64,000 nucleotides of DNA from Aliidiomarina sedimenti. Lineage in GTDB: Bacteria; Pseudomonadota; Gammaproteobacteria; Enterobacterales; Alteromonadaceae. A program made the translations under genes and the position numbers. Where the stretch lies: the NCBI RefSeq assembly GCF_003986955.1, contig NZ_PIPN01000005.1, positions 124,001 through 188,000 on the forward strand, in the 5' to 3' direction. The notes under the pieces were generated by a model. The model made no database searches, was not told where the DNA came from, and worked only from the letters and a program-made list of their open reading frames with translations. This document shows positions 18,749 to 28,068 of the stretch, in pieces (the stretch's first letter is position 1; every line of letters starts with the position of its first letter).

Positions 18749-19342
18749 ATGCTTAAACTCAAACTTTTACCTCTCTTGCTATTCAGCAGCCCTTTCCTGA
18801 CGGGCTGCAATTCTTCTGATGACGAGAATGTAGAGCAGGAATTGGAAGACGAATACTACCAGGAGGTTGTCGTTATCGGATCCCGGCCGGAACCATATTA
18901 TGGATTTAATACAGGTCCAGGTTACAGCGTAACCGATGAGTCAGGAGAACAATCTCTTGTGGATTTGATCCGAGACTTCACATTTGAATGGGGCTACACA
19001 GTAACAGCGCAAGTTGAGGTTGTGATTTATGCAGATCCGCCAGACGATGGGGCTTCATCAGACATTAGAGTTCTGGAGATCCTGGATAGGGAGGAAGATG
19101 AAGTCGGCACCCTTTACAATTATGATTCCGTGATACTGGACCACGCACACGTTATTCGAACGGATGATAATAACGAAGGATACTATTTGTTCTTGGGGCA
19201 TACCTTCGAATGTGCAGAGAACATAGATTGTGATCAACTGGTCGATATGAGTAATGATGGCGGTACCATTTCGCTCGAGTTCGAATACCTCGGCCAATCA
19301 GATGACCGTCCCACTGCAGTCATGCTGACCGACTGGAACTAA
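18749..19342 (+). CDS. lipoprotein with DUF4377-like domain
   Basis: 197 aa. Signal peptide with lipobox LTGC (Cys near residue 20), so an exported lipoprotein. After an acidic linker, the core around residues 70-115 (FEWGYTVTAQVEV, then YADPPDDGASSDIRVLEIL) resembles DUF4377, a domain found in lipoproteins often with META domains; I assign this from memory of the pattern, not a search. ATG 18749 follows AAGGATATTGCC. It is more AT-rich in its 5' flank than its neighbours and stands alone. Function unknown. Confidence 0.75.
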   Translation: MLKLKLLPLLLFSSPFLTGCNSSDDENVEQELEDEYYQEVVVIGSRPEPYYGFNTGPGYSVTDESGEQSLVDLIRDFTFEWGYTVTAQVEVVIYADPPDDGASSDIRVLEILDREEDEVGTLYNYDSVILDHAHVIRTDDNNEGYYLFLGHTFECAENIDCDQLVDMSNDGGTISLEFEYLGQSDDRPTAVMLTDWN

Positions 19343-19366
19343 GCCACCTCTCCGGCTGCCGGTTAC

Positions 19367-19582
19367 TTACTTAATAGAAAGCGTAACCGGCTTGTCCAGG
19401 CTCTGGCTGCCAAAACGGGCCCAGGCTTTCTCATGAAAGAAGTAAGCGACCGTATTGACCGCAGGCTCAATCATCGCGATCAGTCCGCCAAGTACAAAGC
19501 TGCCTGTCAGCAACCAGGTTACGGTAAACGCAACACAGAAGTGGACCACCGCAAAGGTTAGTGTTTTATTCATGAAATGCAT
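19367..19582 (-). CDS. DUF2061 small membrane protein
   Basis: 71 aa with two hydrophobic segments (LTFAVVHFCVAFTVTWLLTG and VLGGLIAMIEPAVNTVAYFF) and the FHEKAWARFG ending typical of DUF2061 proteins. ATG 19582 has GAGGAG 8 nt upstream. A Fur-box-like sequence lies about 50 nt upstream. An inverted repeat (GCCGGTTAC 19358-19366, GTAACCGGC 19383-19391) brackets its stop. Confidence 0.85.
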   Translation of the reverse strand: MHFMNKTLTFAVVHFCVAFTVTWLLTGSFVLGGLIAMIEPAVNTVAYFFHEKAWARFGSQSLDKPVTLSIK

Positions 19583-19628
19583 ACCGACAACTCCTCAATA
19601 CCTGATTACCTTAATGGACTATTTTTAA

Positions 19629-19643
19629 TGATAATAGTTCTCA
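19629..19643 (-). promoter_or_regulatory. Fur-box-like site
   Basis: TGATAATAGTTCTCA matches the 15-nt Fur core TGATAATNATTATCA at 12 of 14 defined positions. It is about 50 nt upstream of the DUF2061 start, in an AT-rich stretch where a promoter would be expected. No iron-uptake gene is adjacent, so the regulation is tentative. Confidence 0.5.
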
Positions 19644-19789
19644 TTAATAATGGAAATCAATAATATCGATTGTGATAAAGGATTTTTCACCCTTCAGCGG
19701 TCAACTCGCCAATGCGCATAGGCTTTGCCACAGCCATTAAGCGCCGTGAGATTGGTATAGAACAGAAAGAGAATAATACAGACAGAAAT

Positions 19790-19865
19790 TGGTGGGTGGT
19801 ACTGGGCTCGAACCAGTGACCCTCGCCTTGTAAGGGCGATGCTCTCCCAGCTGAGCTAACCACCC
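19790..19865 (-). tRNA. tRNA-Val (TAC)
   Basis: 76 nt with CCA. Acceptor GGGTGGT, anticodon TAC in CCCTTACAAG, T loop TTCGAGC. Last of three identical copies. Confidence 0.96.
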
Positions 19866-19927
19866 ATCGTGGTCGACCTTGAGGTCATGGCAGCGCCTGT
19901 GAGGCGTGCCTGGGATATGTGAAATGC

Positions 19928-20003
19928 TGGTGGGTGGTACTGGGCTCGAACCAGTGACCCTCGCCTTGTAAGGGCGATGCTCTCCCAGCTGAGCTAACCA
20001 CCC
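19928..20003 (-). tRNA. tRNA-Val (TAC)
   Basis: 76 nt, identical to the flanking copies; spacers between copies are 62 and 46 nt. Confidence 0.96.
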
Positions 20004-20049
20004 ATCTTGGTGTATCTCAGCATTTCTTTTCTAAACTGCAGCCACAAAA

Positions 20050-20125
20050 TGGTGGGTGGTACTGGGCTCGAACCAGTGACCCTCGCCTTGTAAGGGCGAT
20101 GCTCTCCCAGCTGAGCTAACCACCC
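20050..20125 (-). tRNA. tRNA-Val (TAC)
   Basis: 76 nt, promoter-proximal copy of the three identical tRNA-Val genes. Confidence 0.96.
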
Positions 20126-20150
20126 ATATTTCGCTGGACTGCGGGGCGCT

Positions 20151-20178
20151 ATTATAGAGATCGGCGAAAAGCTGTCAA
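20151..20178 (-). promoter_or_regulatory. promoter of the tRNA-Val array
   Basis: Minus strand TTGACA (20178-20173), 16-nt spacer, TATAAT (20156-20151), then AGCGCCCCGC. Same layout and GC-rich discriminator as the Ala/Glu array promoter. Confidence 0.85.
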
Positions 20179-20215
20179 CAACAAATTGCGCCTTGAGCAC
20201 TTGTTTGCTGGTAAT

Positions 20216-21460
20216 TTAGTCAGCCTGGCTGATGGCGGCGTTATTCTCATACCCTGCCACATGGAGGTCGATAAGACGCCCGGTAAATGGCGTCAGTTCC
20301 ACCACCGCATAATTGCCATTTTGCACATCTTCCAGCTGCACCAGCCGACTCCCCACTGCGGGTAGGCTAGCTCCCGAGCGCAAAGCCAGTATTGTAGCCA
20401 CTATAGCGGCATCGGTACGCTGGCTAGCGCCAGCCTCATCCATCAGCTGGGCAAACACCTCTGTCTCAAGGTACAGATGCAAATCCACCAGGCTGGTTGA
20501 ACGCGCGTAGGGAATACGGGGTTGAGACTCTGACACACTTGCTGCAAACGCCAGCAAGGAAAGTAAGTTATTGATCCTGAATGGTTCATAAAAATGGATG
20601 TTCTGCAGCGTGTTCGCAGTGTCGGTCGAGCTGGCTTGTTGCAGCAGCGCGATATCCTCCTGCAGTGCCTTCGTCATCACGATGGGGCTATCCAGCGGCA
20701 TATTGAGCAAAGGACCTATTCCCGGCCGTTGGTCAAGCAACATTAAATCAAACGGATTGCCGCCAAAGCTATCCAGGTTGACCAGCTCCAGCAATAAAGC
20801 CTGGGTGGCATACTCGTCGCCCAGGCCATATAAGGACGTCAGCCAGGAAAGTACCTGAGGAGGATCGTCGCCCTCGACAAGTATACCCTCTCCTTCCGTC
20901 AAAGGGCTAAGTTGACGCAACACCTCAGTAAGGCGCGGATTAGCCTGCAAAAAAGTAGCCTCGATCGCTGCAAGCTCATCAAGTTCGGGGAAAAGCCCGG
21001 CGTTAAAATCCGCTAAGCGGAAAAAAAAAGCCTCCTGAATTTGCATTGATACCCAATCCTGGGCATGGCGCACATCGGCGAGCACCTGAAAACGGTGGGA
21101 CAGGAACTGAGCCATTTCCTGTTGCAGTGCTGCAGTGGGACGTTCGTCACTATTCATCACTGCTATGAATCGCTTAAACTCAACGGTGTCCCGTAACGGA
21201 ACTACCGCTGCTTCACCGCGCTCTTCGGCGATTATGCTTTGAATAAACCCTACGTAGTCAGGAATGTTGGCAAAGCCCAACAGCTCAGCGTAGCGGTATA
21301 AAGTCTGGCAGGGCTCAACCGTATTTGCGCTATCAAAACAATCGTGAGGAAGGCTCAAATTCTCCTTCTCATTACTTTCAGATGCCAACGCCGTGCCGCC
21401 AATTCCGCTGCCGATACACAGAGAAAAGATTAGCGCCAAGGCCCCTACCGCTTTGTTCAT
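20216..21460 (-). CDS. exported protein of unknown function, coupled to uvrB
   Basis: 414 aa with a signal peptide (LALIFSLCIGSGIGGTALA, cleavage after ALA), so probably periplasmic. The rest is predominantly acidic and helical, without transmembrane segments; two Cys (CFDSANTVEPC, about residues 41 and 51) could form a disulfide. I recognise no family. Its ATG overlaps the uvrB stop (TAATG), which suggests translational coupling even though uvrB acts in cytoplasmic DNA repair. Downstream lies the tRNA-Val promoter, 38 nt away. Confidence 0.85.
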   Translation of the reverse strand: MNKAVGALALIFSLCIGSGIGGTALASESNEKENLSLPHDCFDSANTVEPCQTLYRYAELLGFANIPDYVGFIQSIIAEERGEAAVVPLRDTVEFKRFIAVMNSDERPTAALQQEMAQFLSHRFQVLADVRHAQDWVSMQIQEAFFFRLADFNAGLFPELDELAAIEATFLQANPRLTEVLRQLSPLTEGEGILVEGDDPPQVLSWLTSLYGLGDEYATQALLLELVNLDSFGGNPFDLMLLDQRPGIGPLLNMPLDSPIVMTKALQEDIALLQQASSTDTANTLQNIHFYEPFRINNLLSLLAFAASVSESQPRIPYARSTSLVDLHLYLETEVFAQLMDEAGASQRTDAAIVATILALRSGASLPAVGSRLVQLEDVQNGNYAVVELTPFTGRLIDLHVAGYENNAAISQAD

Positions 21461-23469
21461 TAGCCATATTCCTTCAACTGTTCACGCAGCTCGTGCAGCT
21501 CGTCGCGAATGTTGGCCGCTTTTTCAAACTCAAGATCCTGGGCAGCTTTGTACATCGCTTTTTCCTGAGCTGCGATAGCTTTCAGAATATCTTTGCTGTT
21601 GCGATACACCGGCAGGTCTTTTTTCAGTCGTGCCACTTCTTTCTTGCGTTTGCGAGCAGCTCCACCACCGAGATCCATGACGTCGGTGATTTTCTTATTC
21701 AGCCCAAGCGGGGTAATGCCATGTTCTTCATTGTATGCGACCTGGATGTTACGGCGACGATCAGTTTCGTCAATAGCTCGCTGCATCGAGCCCGTAATGC
21801 GGTCTGCATATAAAATAGCGCGACCGTTAATATTACGGGCCGCACGACCAATAGTCTGAATTAGTGATCGCTCAGCGCGCAGGAAGCCCTCTTTATCTGC
21901 ATCCAGAATAGCAACCAGCGACACTTCCGGCATATCCAGGCCCTCCCGCAACAGGTTAATGCCGACCAGACAATCAAATTCACCGAGGCGCAAGTCACGG
22001 ATGATCTCCATTCGCTCCACGGTATCAATGTCCGAATGCAGGTAGCGTACCCGGATCCCATGCTCGTCCAGATAATCGGTCAGGTCTTCAGCCATCCGTT
22101 TGGTCAGTGTTGTTGCCAGTACACGTTCACCTGCTTCTGCGCGTATCCGGATCTCCGACATTAGATCATCCACCTGGCTGCCCACCGGGCGAATTTCAAT
22201 AACCGGGTCAAGCAAGCCTGTCGGTCGTACTACCTGCTCAACTGTTTCACCACCACTGCGTTCAAGTTCATAATTTCCCGGCGTAGCGGACACATAAATG
22301 GTTTGCGGAGCGATGGCTTCAAACTCATCAAACTTCAGCGGCCGGTTATCCAGCGCTGACGGCAAGCGAAAGCCGTACCCTACCAGATTCTCTTTGCGCG
22401 AGCGGTCCCCTTTATACATAGCGCCGATCTGGGAGACGGTGACGTGTGACTCATCGATAATCAGCAGAGCGTCGTCCGGCAAGTAATCCATCAGCGTCGG
22501 TGGCGGCTCACCGGGTGCCCGGCCCGACAAATAACGCGAGTAGTTTTCGATGCCCGAACAATAACCAAGCTCCAGCATCATTTCGATATCAAACTGGGTC
22601 CGTTCACGAATACGCTGCTCTTCAATCAGTTTATTCTCGCCAAAAAACTGCTCGCGGCGGTCTTTTAGCTCTGCTTTTATATGGTCAATGGCATCAATGA
22701 TTTTTTCCCGCGGCGTCACATAGTGAGTTTTCGGGTACACCGTGAAACGCGCGATATCTGCTTGCAGAAGCTGTCCGGTCAAAGGTTCAAACAAACTTAT
22801 CCGTTCGATTTCATCGTCAAACATTTCCACCCGAACCGCCGCTTCATCGGATTCGGCCGGGAAAATGTCAATCACTTCGCCGCGGACACGGTAGGTGCCG
22901 CGCTCAAACGCCTGGTCATTGCGGGTGTACTGCAAGGTCGCCAGCGTTCGCACCATGTCACGCTGGTCAACAATGTCGCCGCGGCGCAGGTGCAGCATCA
23001 TCTTCATATAGGATTCAGGATCGCCAAGACCATAAATGGCGGAGACCGAGGCGATCAGCACCACGTCACGGCGTTCCATTAACGCCTTGGTAGCCGACAA
23101 ACGCATCTGTTCAATGTGGTCGTTCACCGAGGCATCTTTCTCAATAAAGGTATCAGTGGTCGGCACATAGGCTTCAGGCTGGTAGTAATCGTAATAGGAA
23201 ACGAAATATTCCACTGCGTTATTGGGAAAAAATTCTTTCATTTCGCCATACAGCTGGGCGGCCAAAGTTTTATTGTGGGCAAGAATTAACGTCGGACGAT
23301 TGGTCTGCTCGATAACATTCGCCATGGTGAAGGTCTTTCCCGAGCCAGTAACCCCAAGCAAGGTTTGGTGCGCCAGCCCGGCATCAATATTTTCCACCAG
23401 CTTCTCGATGGCAGCAGGTTGATCACCGGCAGGTTTATAATCAGAGACAAGTTCAAACTTACGTGACAT
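21460..23469 (-). CDS. uvrB: UvrABC excision nuclease subunit B
   Basis: 669 aa, matching E. coli UvrB (673). Damage-verifying helicase of nucleotide excision repair. Walker [14 protein letters not shown], beta-hairpin [12 protein letters not shown], helicase motifs DESH and QTIGRAARN, and the C-terminal UvrC-binding UVR motif ([17 protein letters not shown]). Only 11 nt separate it from the upstream MATE gene, and I see no LexA box (CTGT-N8-ACAG) in that gap. Confidence 0.98.
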   Translation of the reverse strand: MSRKFELVSDYKPAGDQPAAIEKLVENIDAGLAHQTLLGVTGSGKTFTMANVIEQTNRPTLILAHNKTLAAQLYGEMKEFFPNNAVEYFVSYYDYYQPEAYVPTTDTFIEKDASVNDHIEQMRLSATKALMERRDVVLIASVSAIYGLGDPESYMKMMLHLRRGDIVDQRDMVRTLATLQYTRNDQAFERGTYRVRGEVIDIFPAESDEAAVRVEMFDDEIERISLFEPLTGQLLQADIARFTVYPKTHYVTPREKIIDAIDHIKAELKDRREQFFGENKLIEEQRIRERTQFDIEMMLELGYCSGIENYSRYLSGRAPGEPPPTLMDYLPDDALLIIDESHVTVSQIGAMYKGDRSRKENLVGYGFRLPSALDNRPLKFDEFEAIAPQTIYVSATPGNYELERSGGETVEQVVRPTGLLDPVIEIRPVGSQVDDLMSEIRIRAEAGERVLATTLTKRMAEDLTDYLDEHGIRVRYLHSDIDTVERMEIIRDLRLGEFDCLVGINLLREGLDMPEVSLVAILDADKEGFLRAERSLIQTIGRAARNINGRAILYADRITGSMQRAIDETDRRRNIQVAYNEEHGITPLGLNKKITDVMDLGGGAARKRKKEVARLKKDLPVYRNSKDILKAIAAQEKAMYKAAQDLEFEKAANIRDELHELREQLKEYG

Positions 23470-23480
23470 TCGTTTCCTCG

Positions 23481-24890
23481 TTATTTACCTGACCGGGTAC
23501 CCGGGCTCGTAACCGGGCCGGCCATTTGCAAAGGCCCGGTATCCTGTTCGTAGTCATTCAGGATACGCATAAACCAGTGATAAGACACAATCGCAGTGAG
23601 AATGTTCGCAATCAGGCCACCCACAAACAGGCCTTGTAAGCCCGCCAGATGACTGCCCAAATAAGACAAAGGTACAAACAGCATAAACAAACGCACCATG
23701 CTCAGCAGTAATGCGCGTAGTGGCATGTGCAATGCATTCATCGATGAGTTGGTCAGAATCACCCAACCCTGTAAACCATAGCTGAGGGGCATGATCCAGA
23801 CAAACCAGGCCAGTACCTGAGCAACCGCTTCTTCGCGGGCAAAGGCCATTTGGATCAGCGGCAGGCAGACGACCATGAGCCCATAGATAACTAACTGAAT
23901 GATAAATACGGCCGCTAACGCAGTGCGGTATGCAGCCCGCACCCGGTCCATTTTACCGGCACCAAAATTCTGGCTGATAAAAGGCGGTAAACTCATAGAC
24001 AGCGCCAAAATAAAGATCGATGCCAGAGATTCCAGTCGTATCCCGGCACCAAAGCCAGCCACAGCCGCTGCACCGTAGGTGGCGACAATGGCGGTCATGA
24101 TGCCCATCGCCAACGGCGTCATCATATTGGCCCCTGCAGCTGGCAGACCAATACTAAGAAGCCGTCTCGATGATGCAACAAAAACAGAAAACGAAGGTGG
24201 CCAGGGGTCAATCAATTTCTTACGCACCACCAGCCAGTACACAATCAATACAAAGCCAATGCTCCAGGAGAGGACACTGGCCAGAGCGGCCCCTTGCATG
24301 CCGAGCGCTGGGACAGGCCCCCAGCCAAAAATTAGCAGTGGATCAAAAATCGCATTCAGTACCCCGCCCAGGGCCATAATCATTGAGGGTGTTTTAGTAT
24401 CCCCTGATGCGCGCAATACGCTGTTACCGATCATGGGTATCACCAGCATCACCGCACCTAAAAACCACCAGTTCATGTAGCTCATGATAAGTGGCATTAA
24501 CTCATCGGTAGCGCCAAGCACACTGAAAATTGGCCGGGCCAGTAACCAGCCGGCTAATGACAGCAAGGCGACCAGCAACGCCGCAAGATACAGTGCCGAA
24601 CTTCCGACATGGCGCGCTTGCCGGGTTTTCTCTGCGCCTAACTTACGGGCAATGACTGCTGAAGTCCCAATGCCTAAACCAATAGTCAGGCTAATGACGG
24701 TAAAGGTCACCGGAAAAGTAAAACCTATCGCGGCAAGTGCTTCAGTGCCGAGTAAGCTGATAAAGAAGGTATCAACAACGTTGAAACTAATCAGAGTAGC
24801 GACACCAAAAACCATCGGCCAGGTCATTTGCCACAACGTTTTCGTAATTGGCGCGTCGAGCATAACCCGTGCTGGTCTGGTCTGACTCAT
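23481..24890 (-). CDS. MATE-family efflux transporter
   Basis: 469 aa from ATG 24890 (AGGAG upstream); the frame extends to 24998 but the extra part has no family similarity. About twelve hydrophobic segments in two MatE repeats. The start region [20 protein letters not shown] is like other MATE proteins. Exports cationic drugs or metabolites in exchange for Na+ or H+. Cotranscription with uvrB is likely from the 11-nt gap. Confidence 0.9.
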   Translation of the reverse strand: MSQTRPARVMLDAPITKTLWQMTWPMVFGVATLISFNVVDTFFISLLGTEALAAIGFTFPVTFTVISLTIGLGIGTSAVIARKLGAEKTRQARHVGSSALYLAALLVALLSLAGWLLARPIFSVLGATDELMPLIMSYMNWWFLGAVMLVIPMIGNSVLRASGDTKTPSMIMALGGVLNAIFDPLLIFGWGPVPALGMQGAALASVLSWSIGFVLIVYWLVVRKKLIDPWPPSFSVFVASSRRLLSIGLPAAGANMMTPLAMGIMTAIVATYGAAAVAGFGAGIRLESLASIFILALSMSLPPFISQNFGAGKMDRVRAAYRTALAAVFIIQLVIYGLMVVCLPLIQMAFAREEAVAQVLAWFVWIMPLSYGLQGWVILTNSSMNALHMPLRALLLSMVRLFMLFVPLSYLGSHLAGLQGLFVGGLIANILTAIVSYHWFMRILNDYEQDTGPLQMAGPVTSPGTRSGK

Positions 24891-25115
24891 GGGACTCCTG
24901 AAGAGGTTTTTCGGGGCAATCAAAGAAAGACCATAGCATATCTTAATAATCGCCCTTTGGCCACGTATGGCGGGCGCTTTAAGACACCTGGCCAACACTG
25001 ACTAGACCAGCCGCTACTGGACTTTATGTGTCGCCCCGCTTAGTATAAGCAGCGCAACAAACACGCATGCAGGCTCTGCATATTTCATTTTTAGTGTACG
25101 TAAAAAGGTGCTCTG

Positions 25116-26303
25116 GTGGATTACAAACTGTCCCGTCGCGTCAACGCAATAAAGCCTTCTCCAACGTTAGCCGTCAGTCAAAAAGCTGCCGAACTTAAAG
25201 CCGCAGGTAAAGATGTCATTGGGTTGGGTGTCGGTGAGCCCGATTTTGATACCCCTGAGTTTATCCGTGAGGCGGCCAAACGAGCTATCGACGAAGGGCA
25301 TACACGTTACACCGCCGTAGATGGCATTCCTGCGCTAAAACAAGCTGTTTGTGACAAATTCAAACGGGATAATCAGCTCAGCTACACGCCCGACCAGGTG
25401 CTTATTTCCAGTGGCGGTAAACACAGTATTTTCAACCTGCTGACGGCATGGCTGGACGAAGGCGATGAAGTCGTTATTCCCGCCCCTTACTGGGTGTCGT
25501 ATCCCGATATGACGTTACTGGTGGGCGCCAAACCTGTCATTGTACAGGCCACTATTGAGCAGGAGTATAAGATTACTGCTGATCAACTGCGCTCCGCGAT
25601 CACCGAGAAAACACGATTGCTGTTCCTCAACAGCCCATCCAATCCAACTGGAATGGCCTATAGTGCTGATGAACTGAAAGCGCTTGCAGAAGTCCTCCGA
25701 GATTATCCGAATATTCTGATTGCTACCGATGATATGTATGAACATATTCTGTGGGGTGACGAACCTTTCGTAAACCTGCCAATGGTAGCGCCGGATTTGG
25801 TTGAGCGTACCGTTATTCTATCCGGGGTTTCTAAAGCCTATGCGATGACTGGTTGGCGGATTGGCTATGCAGCTGGCCCCAAAGCGATTATCGCAGCGAT
25901 GAAAAAAGTTCAGTCGCAAAGTACCTCGAACCCTGCCGCCGTGTCACAACACGCCGCGTTAGCCGCATTAGAGGGCGACCAGAGCTGCATTCAAACCATG
26001 GTCACAGAGTTTAAGAAACGTCACGACTACCTGGTTAAAGCGCTGCACGAGATCCCGGGAATCCAGTGCTTACCGGGACATGGCACCTTTTACACCTTCC
26101 CCAATGTCACGGGTTTAATGCGTAAAGCAGGGGTAGATACTGATGTCGCGCTATGCGAGCGGCTTCTGGAAGAAGCCAATGTTGCCCTGGTACCGGGCTC
26201 GGCCTTCGGTACTCAAGGCTATTTCCGTCTGTCTTTTGCGACCAGCATGGATGTGCTTGAAGAAGCCGTGAAACGCATCAGAGCCTTTGCGGAATCTTTA
26301 TAG
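25116..26303 (+). CDS. class I aminotransferase, aspartate aminotransferase type
   Basis: 395 aa fold-type I PLP enzyme. N-terminal GLGVGEPDFDTPEFI, substrate loop SPSNPTGMAY, PLP lysine in SGVSKAYAMTGWRIGY and C-terminal Arg in YFRLSFA. This pattern is the Ib group (AspB-like) rather than E. coli AspC. Interconverts aspartate and oxaloacetate with glutamate/2-oxoglutarate. Start is GTG 25116 with AAGG upstream. Followed by a clear terminator. Confidence 0.93.
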   Translation: MDYKLSRRVNAIKPSPTLAVSQKAAELKAAGKDVIGLGVGEPDFDTPEFIREAAKRAIDEGHTRYTAVDGIPALKQAVCDKFKRDNQLSYTPDQVLISSGGKHSIFNLLTAWLDEGDEVVIPAPYWVSYPDMTLLVGAKPVIVQATIEQEYKITADQLRSAITEKTRLLFLNSPSNPTGMAYSADELKALAEVLRDYPNILIATDDMYEHILWGDEPFVNLPMVAPDLVERTVILSGVSKAYAMTGWRIGYAAGPKAIIAAMKKVQSQSTSNPAAVSQHAALAALEGDQSCIQTMVTEFKKRHDYLVKALHEIPGIQCLPGHGTFYTFPNVTGLMRKAGVDTDVALCERLLEEANVALVPGSAFGTQGYFRLSFATSMDVLEEAVKRIRAFAESL

Positions 26304-26324
26304 TTAGTTACTTGCATTGAGAAT

Positions 26325-26358
26325 AAGCCCGCTTTGACTCGCTCAGGCGGGCTTTTTT
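26325..26358 (+). terminator. terminator after aspartate aminotransferase
   Basis: AAGCCCGC (26325-26332) pairs with GCGGGCTT (26347-26354), followed by a T run. 21 nt after the stop codon. Confidence 0.85.
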
Positions 26359-26715
26359 GTGCCCTTTCGGTACTTAAGTCGTAGTATTAAGGCCAATTGT
26401 AATAACTTTTTATTGTAAAACGTTGAGTTTGCATTTATTACAAAGTTATAACGGAACTGCTTTTGAAAACACGACTCTGGAACGACCATTCTAAGAAATG
26501 CAAGCAAAAAAGATATAAAAAATCACTTGACTGGAAATAAAATACACAGGTGGTGAATGGAAAAAAAGCAAATCGTTCAGGAATTCCGCATCTCGGCTAA
26601 AACCTCGCCGATATTTTTAAGTTGTTGATTTTTATGTATTTTTAAAAACCATGCCAATATTTAACCATGCTTACAAAATCGCTACAGCGCCCACCACTGC
26701 TTATAGCCCACAGAC

Positions 26716-26797
26716 TTAACCACAAAGTTATCCACAGAAAAAGTGGATAAGATCCGCAATCGCTGACGGTGTGGGCGATCGCAGAAGCTGTGGATAA
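26716..26797. other. DnaA-box cluster in long intergenic region
   Basis: Two perfect 9-mers, TTATCCACA (26728-26736, +) and TGTGGATAA (26789-26797, -), plus two one-mismatch boxes, TTAACCACA (26716-26724, +) and AGTGGATAA (26742-26750, -), lie within 82 nt. An AT-rich tract (26500-26680) is on the left and GATC sites at 26751 and 26777 fall inside. The rest of 26359-26948 holds no gene I can support; a perfect 14-bp palindrome TTCTTGGCCAAGAA is at 26882-26895. It resembles an origin or a DnaA-titration site. Confidence 0.65.
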
Positions 26798-26948
26798 AAA
26801 ATCAACAGCCATTTATATCTTTTGATATAGCTAATTTAAAATAAGGATGCAAAACGTATGAATTCAGGCCTTAGGGGCTGATTCTTGGCCAAGAAGAGCA
26901 AAAATCAGGCAAACAGAATCTTTTAAGGGCTTTTTGTTGTTTTCCATG

Positions 26949-26977
26949 TTGACAGGGTCAGGTAACGGCATTAATAT
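26949..26977 (+). promoter_or_regulatory. promoter of tRNA-Asn pair
   Basis: TTGACA (26949-26954), 17-nt spacer, TAATAT (26972-26977), then GC-rich discriminator CGCCCCG; 21 nt before the first tRNA. Confidence 0.75.
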
Positions 26978-26997
26978 TTCGCCCCGTTGACGGCAGT

Positions 26998-27074
26998 TCC
27001 CCAGTAGCTCAGTTGGTTAGAGCGGTGGACTGTTAATCCATGTGTCGTTGGTTCGAATCCAACCTGGGGAGCCA
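26998..27074 (+). tRNA. tRNA-Asn (GTT)
   Basis: 77 nt with CCA. Acceptor TCCCCAG/CTGGGGA, anticodon GTT in GACTGTTAATC, T loop TTCGAAT. Confidence 0.96.
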
Positions 27075-27108
27075 ATTCGCTGCCGCAACATTTGTAATAC
27101 TTGTCAAT

Positions 27109-27185
27109 TCCCCAGTAGCTCAGTTGGTTAGAGCGGTGGACTGTTAATCCATGTGTCGTTGGTTCGAATCCAACCTGGGGAGCCA
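27109..27185 (+). tRNA. tRNA-Asn (GTT)
   Basis: 77 nt, identical to the first copy 34 nt upstream; CCA encoded. Confidence 0.96.
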
Positions 27186-27228
27186 TTCAAGCAAGTAGCT
27201 TCCATCAATTAAATAGAAACATCCCGCG

Positions 27229-27250
27229 ACGACCTCAAGGTCGTTTTTTT
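27229..27250 (+). terminator. terminator after tRNA-Asn pair
   Basis: ACGACCT-CA-AGGTCGT stem-loop followed by seven T, 43 nt after the second tRNA-Asn. Confidence 0.8.
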
Positions 27251-27271
27251 GTATCTGGAATTCGAAAACCG

Positions 27272-27802
27272 CTAATTAATCGGCAGTTGTAACACGAAAT
27301 AGGCAATACCAGTCCCAAGCAAAGCGCCGGCCAAAATATCAGACGGAAAGTGAACCCCTAAGGCAATCCTGGAAAGCCCGACCAGGCAAGCCCATACATA
27401 GTAGATCAGCGCCCAGGCCGGGAAACTAATCGCGGCCAACCCGGCAAATAGAAAAGCAGCTGTGGCATGCCCAGAGGGAAAGCTAAAGCGGTCGGCCGGG
27501 GTGATTACCGGGCGAAATGATAGCCGCTCGAGTGCAGGGCGCGCCCTTCGTAAGGTATTCTTTAACCACCAGTACAATGGCAGCTCGATAGCAAAAGCAA
27601 TCAGAGCACGCTGCAGGAACAGAACACTGCCTTCAACCGCCGCAACAATAAACAAACTGGCAAGAGCAGCATAATAGGGCCCATCCCCGGAGCGGGAAAT
27701 CCAGATCGCGAGTCGACTGTCTCGCCCCCAGCGTGTCAGGCGGAACAACCAGTAAAAAGTAAATTCGTCGACCCGACGAATACCTTCCCAAATGTTGGTC
27801 AT
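27272..27802 (-). CDS. PAP2-family membrane phosphatase
   Basis: 176 aa with several hydrophobic helices. The phosphatase motifs are visible: KNTLRRARP (C1), SFPSGHATAAF (C2) and RIALGVHFPSDILAG (C3). Likely a lipid phosphatase acting on undecaprenyl-PP or phosphatidylglycerol-phosphate at the periplasmic face; the exact substrate is not determined by sequence. Stands alone between the tRNA-Asn terminator and the rsx operon. Confidence 0.88.
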   Translation of the reverse strand: MTNIWEGIRRVDEFTFYWLFRLTRWGRDSRLAIWISRSGDGPYYAALASLFIVAAVEGSVLFLQRALIAFAIELPLYWWLKNTLRRARPALERLSFRPVITPADRFSFPSGHATAAFLFAGLAAISFPAWALIYYVWACLVGLSRIALGVHFPSDILAGALLGTGIAYFVLQLPIN

Positions 27803-28068
27803 TCACTCTCCCATTACTTAATTAGCAACGACTTACCAGCGTTTAGACCGGTCTGACTGAAGGCTTGCATAGCCCTGAACATGGTCATCTGCGACCACTG
27901 CAGAAACGTCATAATAGCCGAAAAGACCGCTCCTTTACGAGAGTCGCTTGCAAAGTGTTGTTTATGACGCCTTAAACCCCGATAATATAGGCCGTTAATT
28001 TTCTTGCGGGATTCTGGCAGGCGTTTTTACCCTGTGTACCCTTTGCCATCATAACAACGCGAGCTTCA

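Noticed and set aside
19994-20200. Frame over tRNA-Val containing AQLGEHRPYKARVTGSSPV
   Set aside because: Spurious translation of tRNA-Val sequence.
23470-25115. LexA box for uvrB
   Set aside because: No CTGT-N8-ACAG was seen just upstream of uvrB or of the MATE gene that probably leads the transcript.
26716-26797. Calling the DnaA-box cluster the chromosomal oriC outright
   Set aside because: No dnaA, dnaN, mnmG or rpmH nearby and no strong strand switch of genes; kept as a regulatory or origin-like locus only.
26971-27186. Minus frame with duplicated VGFEPTTHGLTVHRSNQLS
   Set aside because: Antisense of the two tRNA-Asn genes; the repeat only reflects the tRNA duplication.
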